Below are positions 8,219 through 14,772 of a stretch of 29,587 bases of DNA, piece after piece. Position 1 is the first letter of the stretch; each line of letters begins with the position of its first letter. Below the pieces are notes generated by a model. The model saw nothing but the letters and a program-made list of their open reading frames with translations. It made no database searches and was not told where the DNA came from. The position numbers and the translations under genes were made by a program. Origin of the DNA: S012-113 sp965368405 (GTDB lineage: Bacteria; Bacteroidota; Bacteroidia; Cytophagales; Cyclobacteriaceae); the NCBI GenBank assembly GCA_965368405.1, contig CBDUMS010000039.1:1-29587 (forward strand). The letters are read 5' to 3'.

Positions 8219-9952
8219 TTAAACGGTACAAGTTGATGTATTAATAACTCTCGAGAGATGCTTACCATGTTCGTCATACAAGTGTACTGCGCACGCTAAG
8301 CATGGGTCGAACGAATGTATGGTACGAATTATCTCTAAGGGTAACTCTGGATCCTCGACGGGTGTTCCGATAAGCGTAGCTTCATAGGCCGACATTTGAC
8401 CCATCGGATCTCTAGGTGAGGCATTCCAAGTTGATGGAACTACCTGCTGATAATTGGCAGTTTTACCATCTTTTATTACAATCCAATGAGCCAGAGCACC
8501 ACGAGGTGCTTCCATATAGCCAACTCCCTTCGTTTCGGCAGGCCATCCTTTTGGATCGAGATTTTCGGCATTGGCCATTCGGCTATCGCCATTCTTAATA
8601 TTTGTCATTAGTTGATTATAAAACTCCATGGTCCAACCAGCAACTAATTGAGTCTCTAGTCCCCGAGCAGCCGTTCTGCCAAGGGTAGAGAATAAGGCAG
8701 TAACCGGCACATCGAGTGTAGCAAGGGTACTATTAACTATTTCAGTAAACTCTTCGCGTCCGTGGGCATATCCCACCAACATTCTGGCCAATGGGCCAAC
8801 CTCCATTGGTTCTCCTTTCCAGCGTGGAGTTTTGATGAAGCTATACTTTTGGTCAACATCTAAGTGTTCGTAAGGTGGCTTAGGACCAGAGTAATTGATT
8901 TTAGTCTCACCATCCCAAGGATGTAGTCCCGCATCATTACCCGCTGCATAATCGTACCAAGACTTGTTTACATATTCTACAATTTCGGTACTGTCTTTAT
9001 GATCTATTTCATGAATAGTTGAAACATCGAAGTTTTTAATTACCCCACTTGGGAATTTAAAGCTCGAGGGATCATTATAACCGTTGGTAGGGAAATCTCC
9101 GTAGACCATATAATTACCAAAGCCTTTACCTATTCCGCCCCAATCTTTGTAGAATCCGGCAATTGCAACCAAATCAGGAAGATATACTTGGTCAACAAAC
9201 TCTTTGCCATCCGCGAGTAACTGACCTACATAGGCTAAGCGTTCGGCATTTAGTCCACCAGGATCATCGGTATTGATAGCACAAGCCATTCCGCCAACTA
9301 AATAATTAGGATGAGGGTTTTTTCCACCAAAAATAGTGTGGACTTTAACGATTTCTTTTTGCCATTCAAGGGCTTCCAAATAATGAGCTACTGCTAAAAG
9401 ATTGATTTCTGCTGGCAGCTTCATTTGTTTATGACCCCAGTATCCATTCGCGAAAATTCCGAGTTGTCCGCTATCAACAAACTTTTTAATCCTTTTCTGT
9501 ACGTCGGAAAAGTACCCAGGCGAACTGTTTGGCCAGCTGGAGATGCTCTGAGCAATAGTAGAAGTTTGCTTTGGGTCGGCACTTAATACCGAAACCACAT
9601 CTACCCAATCCAGTGCATGCAAGTGGTAGAAATGAACCACATGGTCGTGCATATAGAGAGCGCCTTCCATAATATTTCGAACCATTTCGGCATTAGGAGG
9701 TACAACAATACCCAATGCGTCTTCTACGGCTCGTACAGAAGTAAGCGCATGTACAGTTGTGCATACGCCACAAGTTCGTTGTACGAAAGCCCAGACATCC
9801 CGAGGATCTCTGCCTTTAACGATTTCTTCTATTCCTCTAACCATGGTTGAGGAGCTGTAAGCATCAACGATTTTACCGTCTTTTATTTCTGCTTCTATTC
9901 TTAAGTGACCTTCTATTCGAGTAATAGGATCAACTACAATTCTTTCAGCCAT
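8219..9952 (-). CDS. hyaB: [NiFe] uptake hydrogenase large subunit, group 1
   Basis: This is the catalytic subunit carrying the Ni-Fe(CN)2CO centre that oxidises H2. The 577 residues run from a normal start (IVVDPITRIEGHLRIE) to the C-terminal motif. Active-site ligands are visible as RTCGVC (Cys61, Cys64) and DPCLACAVH (Cys551, Cys554, His557). A 20-residue tail follows His557, so this is a precursor needing the downstream HyaD-like protease. Long stretches such as SSWPNSSPGYFSDVQ, GGKNPHPN, and TWNASPRDP closely resemble E. coli HyaB, supporting group 1d rather than groups 2-5. It has no signal of its own and would be exported together with the Tat-bearing small subunit, whose gene ends 20 bp upstream. 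Confidence 0.97.
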   Translation of the reverse strand: MAERIVVDPITRIEGHLRIEAEIKDGKIVDAYSSSTMVRGIEEIVKGRDPRDVWAFVQRTCGVCTTVHALTSVRAVEDALGIVVPPNAEMVRNIMEGALYMHDHVVHFYHLHALDWVDVVSVLSADPKQTSTIAQSISSWPNSSPGYFSDVQKRIKKFVDSGQLGIFANGYWGHKQMKLPAEINLLAVAHYLEALEWQKEIVKVHTIFGGKNPHPNYLVGGMACAINTDDPGGLNAERLAYVGQLLADGKEFVDQVYLPDLVAIAGFYKDWGGIGKGFGNYMVYGDFPTNGYNDPSSFKFPSGVIKNFDVSTIHEIDHKDSTEIVEYVNKSWYDYAAGNDAGLHPWDGETKINYSGPKPPYEHLDVDQKYSFIKTPRWKGEPMEVGPLARMLVGYAHGREEFTEIVNSTLATLDVPVTALFSTLGRTAARGLETQLVAGWTMEFYNQLMTNIKNGDSRMANAENLDPKGWPAETKGVGYMEAPRGALAHWIVIKDGKTANYQQVVPSTWNASPRDPMGQMSAYEATLIGTPVEDPELPLEIIRTIHSFDPCLACAVHLYDEHGKHLSRVINTSTCTV

Positions 9953-9972
9953 TTTATTTATGTCTTAATATT

Positions 9973-11100
9973 TTAAATATTTCTTTCTACTTTTTTCTCA
10001 ACATCTTGCCCTGCTTCCCTTCGCCTCGTAAGTTCTTGACGTTTTTTAACATTAGCCGCGACTGCATGAACTGCTAATCCGCCGGCAACTGCTCCTGTTG
10101 CGATCATGCCAATTTTATCGGCATTTTCTTCAATACCAAAACCAGGAGTATTCGTTAATCTTTCATAGAAAGGTCCATTATCCCAGAAATTAGCTTCACT
10201 ACAACCAATACAGCCATGACCAGATTGTATTGGATAACTCACACCATTATTCCATTTAATGGTTCCACAGGCATTATACGTCATAGGTCCTCTACACCCG
10301 ACCTTATACAGACAATAGCCCTTTTTAGCATTGGCATCGTCGAAGCTTTCTACAAATAAACCAGCATCGTAATAAGGTCTACGATAACAACTATCGTGCA
10401 CTCGCTTAGCATAAAATGCTTTTGGTCTGCCAAGTCGGTCGAGTTCAGGCAATTTGCCAAAGGCAATAACATGTACAATTACCCCAGCCATTACTTCACC
10501 GATTGGTGGACACCCGGGCACATTAATTATTGGCTTGTCTTTAATGATTTTATGGATAGGGGTGGCCTCTGTTGGATTAGGCTTAGCAGCCTGAACGCAG
10601 CCATTAGTAGCGCAGCTTCCCCAGGCAATAATAGCTTTCGCACCTGCAGCCGATTCTTTGAGCTGATCGATAGCGCTACGGCCAGCAATGCAGCAATAGC
10701 CTTCATTACCCATAGGGACCGATCCTTCTACTGCGAGAATGTACTCCCCTTTATATTTTTCCATTGTTGCCTTTTTAGCAGCTTCGGCCTGATGTCCGGA
10801 TGCTGCCATTAAGGTTAATGAATAGTCGAGAGATACCTTGTCTAGTAAGATGTCGGCCACAATTGGGTGGTCGGTGCGGATAAACGATTCGCTGCAACAA
10901 GTACACTCCTGGAAATGTTCCCAAATAATGGGTAACCGAGGTGTTGTTTTTAGTGCTTTGGTAATTTGCCCAATAGCAGAGTATTCAACCCCCATGTAGG
11001 CTGCCATGAAGGCAGTAAACTTCATAAAATCTCTACGAGAGAATCCACTCTTGATTATACTCTCATAATAAGTTTCTCTTTTCTCTAAAGTTTCATTCAT
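9973..11100 (-). CDS. hyaA: O2-tolerant [NiFe] hydrogenase small subunit with Tat signal
   Basis: The small subunit relays electrons through three Fe-S clusters. The 375-residue precursor begins with a twin-arginine signal (SRRDFMKF at 21-28). Proximal-cluster ligands include Cys66, Cys68, Cys69, Cys163, Cys168 and Cys197; their spacing equals that of E. coli Hya Cys17, 19, 20, 115, 120 and 149, i.e. the six-cysteine set of the [4Fe-3S] cluster that gives O2 tolerance. Distal (His235, Cys238, Cys263, Cys269) and medial (Cys278, Cys297, Cys300) ligands are present. A C-terminal anchor helix (about 333-351) carries His345 in the VHAV motif, as in proteins contacting the cytochrome b haem. It heads the minus-strand operon, opposite the hyp genes. 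Tandem Cys136-Cys137 is unusual. Confidence 0.97.
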   Translation of the reverse strand: MNETLEKRETYYESIIKSGFSRRDFMKFTAFMAAYMGVEYSAIGQITKALKTTPRLPIIWEHFQECTCCSESFIRTDHPIVADILLDKVSLDYSLTLMAASGHQAEAAKKATMEKYKGEYILAVEGSVPMGNEGYCCIAGRSAIDQLKESAAGAKAIIAWGSCATNGCVQAAKPNPTEATPIHKIIKDKPIINVPGCPPIGEVMAGVIVHVIAFGKLPELDRLGRPKAFYAKRVHDSCYRRPYYDAGLFVESFDDANAKKGYCLYKVGCRGPMTYNACGTIKWNNGVSYPIQSGHGCIGCSEANFWDNGPFYERLTNTPGFGIEENADKIGMIATGAVAGGLAVHAVAANVKKRQELTRRREAGQDVEKKVERNI

Positions 11101-11300
11101 GCGTGAAATAGGTATATAATGAGATTAGCTTTCGTGCTTATTTCAATAAAATATATGCCTATCGCAATTTCAGGTTAGCGGATTATGAATGCATATTAAA
11201 ATTTATTTTCTTTTTAAAAGATGATTTATATCAGGATAATCAATAAATATAGTTTCTAAATTAACAGCGAAATTTAATGCACAGTAAATATTTAAACACT
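11101..11300. promoter_or_regulatory. Divergent intergenic region between hydrogenase and hypABC units
   Basis: About 200 AT-rich bases separate the start of the small-subunit gene (minus) from the start chosen for the small membrane protein (plus), so both hydrogenase transcripts must start here. I see a Crp/Fnr-type palindrome at 11221-11234 (listed separately). I looked for the Bacteroidota -33/-7 pattern (TTTG and TAnnTTTG), for a sigma-54 GG-N10-GC element and for strong Shine-Dalgarno sites and found no clean match on either strand. Confidence 0.5.
11221..11234. promoter_or_regulatory. Candidate Crp/Fnr-family operator upstream of hyp/hya units
   Basis: The 14 bases read ATGAT-TTAT-ATCAG: a perfect TGAT/ATCA palindrome with 4-base spacer that matches 8 of 10 defined bases of the FNR consensus TTGAT-N4-ATCAA. 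The centre lies about 73 bp before the ATG at 11301 and 127 bp before the small-subunit ATG. Similar boxes are found before pckA and nhaD. Binding is inferred only. Confidence 0.35.
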
Positions 11301-11504
11301 ATGAATCGACTCATAAAAGGATTTTTGGTTATTGCTGGGTTACTAATTAGCACCGGATTAATGGCTCACCCGGGTCATGGCACATTTACCGGACACGAGA
11401 TCTGGCATTATCTTACTTCTCCATTGCATATTGGAATAGTGCTTGCCATAGTACTTGTTGCGATCGTGCTCTTGGTAAGAAAGAAGTATACAAAGGACGC
11501 CTAG
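11301..11504 (+). CDS. Small His-rich membrane protein, HupE-N-terminus-like
   Basis: A 67-residue protein made of a signal peptide (MNRLIKGF...STGLMA), a short exposed segment rich in histidine (HPGHG, GHEIWHY, SPLH) and one membrane helix (about 43-60) followed by RKK. I chose the ATG at 11301 over one at 11277 because it starts a clean signal peptide; the longer form gives 75 residues. The AHPGHG right after the predicted cleavage site recalls the AHTGH start of HupE/UreJ nickel permeases, but the multi-helix remainder and the HPxxGxDH motif of that family are missing. It is 16 bp upstream of hypA in the same orientation, so a role in nickel handling or hydrogenase assembly is a reasonable guess, not a demonstrated function. 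Confidence 0.75.
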   Translation: MNRLIKGFLVIAGLLISTGLMAHPGHGTFTGHEIWHYLTSPLHIGIVLAIVLVAIVLLVRKKYTKDA

Positions 11505-11520
11505 GGCATTCCTTACTAAA

Positions 11521-11862
11521 ATGCATGAGCTATCAATCGCATTGGGTATCGTTAAGATAGCCGAGGAAGAAAGCAAAAAGGCACAGGCGAAAAGGGTCGT
11601 TGCTATTGAACTTGAGATTGGTACAATGGCTGGGATAGAATTGGATTCTCTCGACTTTGCTTGGCCTGTTGCGGTAAAGGATACAGTCCTTGAATCGGCC
11701 AGGAGAGAAATTGATCTGATTCATGCCAAAGCGAAATGCATAGACTGCGCGCATGAATTCGCTGTTGAAAATAGCTATGATACGTGCCCGATATGTGGAA
11801 GCTATTTTAAAGATGTTTTTAGAGGTAAAGAGTTGCGCGTAAAAGCACTCGAAGTTGAATAG
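11521..11862 (+). CDS. hypA: Hydrogenase nickel incorporation protein HypA
   Basis: HypA is the nickel metallochaperone that, with HypB, loads Ni into the large-subunit precursor. The 113-residue protein starts MHELSIA, whose Met1, His2 and Glu3 form the nickel site, and has the structural zinc site CIDC (Cys73, Cys76) and CPIC (Cys89, Cys92). Length and motifs are normal for the family. It lies 16 bp after the small membrane-protein gene and 27 bp before hypB, so the three are probably co-transcribed. Confidence 0.97.
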   Translation: MHELSIALGIVKIAEEESKKAQAKRVVAIELEIGTMAGIELDSLDFAWPVAVKDTVLESARREIDLIHAKAKCIDCAHEFAVENSYDTCPICGSYFKDVFRGKELRVKALEVE

Positions 11863-11889
11863 AATTAAAATTAATTAAATAGACTAGCT

Positions 11890-12666
11890 ATGTGTAGTAC
11901 TTGTGGATGTGGTGTTGGAGAGCATGGTGCAACTATTCTTAAACCAGGTGAGTTTGCAACCGCTGGCAGTTTTCATATAGAAAGCCATCAGCACCACCAT
12001 GATCATTCTCATGGACATGAAAAAACAGTAATTGAGGTAGAAAAGGAGATATTAGGACAGAATCAACTGTTGGCTGAAAGAAACCGAGGCTATTTTGAAG
12101 CAAAGAAGATCTTCGCTATAAATTTAGTGAGCTCACCAGGGTCTGGAAAAACTACCTTCTTAGAAACCACACTGGATGATTTAAAAGACCGCATTAACTT
12201 TGCTGTGATCGAGGGAGATCAGCAGACCACAAATGATGCTGACAGGATTAATGCTTTAAATATACCAGTCCGCCAAATCAATACTGGCAAAGGATGCCAT
12301 CTTGATAGTGAAATGGTGCATTCTGCCTATACCCAGCTCGACTTGCAAGAGAATTCCGTTCTGATGATTGAAAATGTTGGCAATTTAGTTTGCCCTGCTT
12401 TGTTCGATCTTGGTGAAAAAAATAGGGTTGTAATTATTAGTACTACAGAGGGCGACGACAAGCCCATCAAGTACCCGGACATGTTCGAGCATTCACAAGT
12501 TTGCATCATCAATAAAATAGACCTTTTGCCTTATGTGAATTTTAGCATCGAACGAGCCAAAGATTACGCTCTTCGAGTAAATCCAAATCTTACGTTTTTT
12601 GAGGTTTCTGCTACAACAGGAGAGGGGATGGGTGAATGGTATAACTGGTTAGAAAAGAATATATAA
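11890..12666 (+). CDS. hypB: Hydrogenase nickel GTPase HypB
   Basis: HypB is a SIMIBI-class GTPase that powers nickel delivery. The 258 residues start with MCSTCGCG, the high-affinity N-terminal nickel motif, followed by a histidine-rich stretch (His29-His43 with ten histidines) that could store Ni or Zn. The G domain has a P-loop at about 83-89 (PGSGKTT), a Cys-His pair in GKGCHLD for the interfacial metal site, and NKID for guanine recognition. The stop and the hypC start overlap as TAATG (1 bp), indicating coupled translation. The start is fixed by the CxxCGC motif. Confidence 0.97.
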   Translation: MCSTCGCGVGEHGATILKPGEFATAGSFHIESHQHHHDHSHGHEKTVIEVEKEILGQNQLLAERNRGYFEAKKIFAINLVSSPGSGKTTFLETTLDDLKDRINFAVIEGDQQTTNDADRINALNIPVRQINTGKGCHLDSEMVHSAYTQLDLQENSVLMIENVGNLVCPALFDLGEKNRVVIISTTEGDDKPIKYPDMFEHSQVCIINKIDLLPYVNFSIERAKDYALRVNPNLTFFEVSATTGEGMGEWYNWLEKNI

Positions 12667-12929
12667 TGTGTTTAGCTATCCCAGGAAGAATTGAAGAAAT
12701 AACGAATCAGCTTGACGAAACATTTCGTCAGGGCACGGTAGTTTTTGGTGATATAAAAAAGGATATTAATTTATCGATGGTGCCGGAAGCCAATGTGGGA
12801 GATTATGTAATGGTTCATGTCGGAGTTGCTATCAGTGTGGTTGATGAAGAAGAAGCCAATAAAACTTTCGATCTACTAAGACAAATGGGCGAACTGAACG
12901 ACCTCAACCCGCCAGAATCACTCAACTAA
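12666..12929 (+). CDS. hypC: Hydrogenase assembly chaperone HypC
   Basis: HypC binds HypD while the Fe(CN)2CO unit is assembled and then escorts it to the large-subunit precursor. The 87-residue protein begins MCLAIPG; Cys2 is the functional residue exposed after Met removal. An OB-fold core follows (GDYVMVHVG) with a helical tail. It overlaps hypB by one base and is the only HypC/HybG-type protein in this window. Its stop is just 5 bp from the stop of the convergent response regulator gene. Confidence 0.96.
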   Translation: MCLAIPGRIEEITNQLDETFRQGTVVFGDIKKDINLSMVPEANVGDYVMVHVGVAISVVDEEEANKTFDLLRQMGELNDLNPPESLN

Positions 12930-12934
12930 CCAAC

Positions 12935-13417
12935 TCAGGTACTTGTTCTCAAATGCTTGAGGAGAATTTCATTATCAAGATATTTCATGTAGGCTTGATA
13001 AGGTATCCCTTTCTTTAGAATATACTCTGTGATAAGTGCTTTAGCGTAGTTTATTAGCTCATCAGCATTCCACGGTTTCTCTATGTAGCGATCGATAGCT
13101 GCATTATTGATCGCATTGATGGTATCGCTATGGGTGGCTAAGCCAGTAAGAAGTATTTTTTTGCTGTCACGAAAACGAGGATCATCATTCATCTCAATTA
13201 GAAAATCGACTCCGGTCTTACCCGGCATGATATGATCGGAGATGATAAGTCCGATGTAGTCTCCATCAGAGTCTAATTCTTCCATGAGCTCCTCGGCTTC
13301 ATCGGCAGAATCGCATTCTTCCAGTATGAAAGCATCTTCAAATAGGGATAAATCTTTAGCAACGGCTTCAAGTACTTCTCTTTGATCTTCGATGATGATG
13401 ATGACTATATTTTCCAT
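12935..13417 (-). CDS. Stand-alone response regulator receiver protein
   Basis: A 160-residue protein: a CheY-like receiver (about 1-125) with acidic pocket Glu10/Asp11, phospho-acceptor Asp61 in ISDHIMPG, Thr in LLTGLA and Lys in IEKPW, followed by a 35-residue helical tail without a recognisable DNA-binding or enzymatic domain. It would therefore act by protein contact or as a phosphate relay. The gene starts 8 bp after the histidine kinase stop, so the kinase is the obvious partner. It converges on hypC with a 5 bp gap and no visible hairpin terminator between them. The target process is unknown; I see no reason beyond proximity to link it to hydrogenase. Confidence 0.9.
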   Translation of the reverse strand: MENIVIIIIEDQREVLEAVAKDLSLFEDAFILEECDSADEAEELMEELDSDGDYIGLIISDHIMPGKTGVDFLIEMNDDPRFRDSKKILLTGLATHSDTINAINNAAIDRYIEKPWNADELINYAKALITEYILKKGIPYQAYMKYLDNEILLKHLRTST

Positions 13418-13425
13418 AATCCTGG

Positions 13426-14772
13426 TTATTTTTTAGGTAATTGCACAAGGAAGGTGGTTCGTCCCGGTATGCTGGAGACCGAGACCGCACCTTCATAGCT
13501 CTCAACTATTTTTTTGATTATCGACAGGCCTAACCCAAAACCAAATGAAAGCCCGTCGACTTTAGTAGTAACATTAGGTTGAAAGATTGTAGGAAGTAGT
13601 TCCTTGCTTATTCCGGGCCCATTGTCGGTTATTGTTATAATGTAGTTCCTGCTTTTTTCAGAAATCTTAATGGCAATTTCGGGGTTTTCTGTGTTAGATC
13701 CCTTCAGACTTTCGCTGGCATTTTTAAGTAGATTAATCCAAATCTGTACTAAGTCACCGCGATGTGCTAAAATGGTGGCATCAACCTCGGTTTCGGTACT
13801 TAGTTTAACGCCAATGAGCATATTCTTCGTTAGGGCTAATGCTTCACGAATAGTCTCTTCGATGTTCGTTACAACAACCTCTACCTTATGTGTACTGCCA
13901 AGCTCCTTAACCGATTTAACCACATGAGCACCTTGCCGTGCGGCAACACCCATATCATGTAAGGACAACCCGGTATCAATCATGAATTTTATAGGAATGA
14001 ACTCGTTAAGGCCATTTTTAATAATCAGTTCAATTTCTTCATCGCCAACTCCCGACTTCGCCAATTTCTTAGACATCATGGGAGAAAGACGATACTTTTT
14101 CTCAATTTCTTTCCTTCGAGTGCGGATCATATTGCTAGAATGTCGCTGACCATTTTCTACACTATTTTTAAAGAAAGGATAAATAGCCGATTCCTCTTGG
14201 CGGAAGTACTCATTCAAGTTTTCCGTAAGCCAAACGGTATTTCGTTGTACCACACCCAAAGCATTGTTTAGTTCATGGGCAATTCCTGCTGCCAACTGAC
14301 CTAAAGTGCTCATTTTCTCACTTTCCGCTAACTTTTTAATAGCCGCATGTCGTTCAACACTTAACTTCGAAGCTACAAGCTGACGGAGATAAATCTCATT
14401 AACAATAACTGGCAAAAAATGCTTCGCAAATTCTGCCTCACGTACCTCAGGCTGACTTCTATCGATGTAGTGTACTTCACTATCTTCTTTGGCAATAACC
14501 GTTGAGTAACTCATGTGCTCTGAGCTAAAAAAGCTAAAAACGCCAATGAACATGTCTTTTGTGCTGCTAAATATCTTAAAAGGATCCTCTAAACTTTCAC
14601 CGATGTAGCCGTCGAGTGTGCCGCTGATAATAAGAAAAAGACGTTCGTTACGGGTATCTGGTTTTAGCAAATATTCACCCTTCTTGATCCGAATTATATT
14701 AGAATCATCATTGAAATATTGCTGCTTGAGCCAGTCAACATCTTTGCTCGTTCTAAACCACGATTGATCCAT
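13426..14772 (-). CDS. Cyclic-nucleotide-domain sensor histidine kinase
   Basis: A soluble 448-residue kinase. Residues 10-135 look like a cNMP-binding/Crp-type sensor domain (KKGEYLLKPD, LFLIISGTLDGYIG, FIGVFSFFS). The phosphorylatable His166 lies in GIAHELNN. The N box (LLKNASES), G1 (DNGPGI) and GFGLGLSI G2 motif of the HATPase are intact toward the C-terminus. About 80 extra residues separate the H-box helix from the second dimerisation helix, which appears around 272-290 (ARQGAHVVKSV). No membrane span is seen. Its start overlaps the transporter stop by one base (TAATG) and the receiver gene follows by 8 bp, giving a transporter-kinase-regulator operon. Confidence 0.9.
   Translation of the reverse strand: MDQSWFRTSKDVDWLKQQYFNDDSNIIRIKKGEYLLKPDTRNERLFLIISGTLDGYIGESLEDPFKIFSSTKDMFIGVFSFFSSEHMSYSTVIAKEDSEVHYIDRSQPEVREAEFAKHFLPVIVNEIYLRQLVASKLSVERHAAIKKLAESEKMSTLGQLAAGIAHELNNALGVVQRNTVWLTENLNEYFRQEESAIYPFFKNSVENGQRHSSNMIRTRRKEIEKKYRLSPMMSKKLAKSGVGDEEIELIIKNGLNEFIPIKFMIDTGLSLHDMGVAARQGAHVVKSVKELGSTHKVEVVVTNIEETIREALALTKNMLIGVKLSTETEVDATILAHRGDLVQIWINLLKNASESLKGSNTENPEIAIKISEKSRNYIITITDNGPGISKELLPTIFQPNVTTKVDGLSFGFGLGLSIIKKIVESYEGAVSVSSIPGRTTFLVQLPKK

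Noticed and set aside
8209..8277. 23-codon N-terminal extension of the cytochrome b subunit
   Set aside because: It overlaps the 3' end of the large-subunit gene in another frame; the ATG at 8208 gives the normal family N-terminus.
10396..10812. 138-codon open frame on the plus strand
   Set aside because: Lies opposite the highly conserved small-subunit gene and has no recognisable motif.
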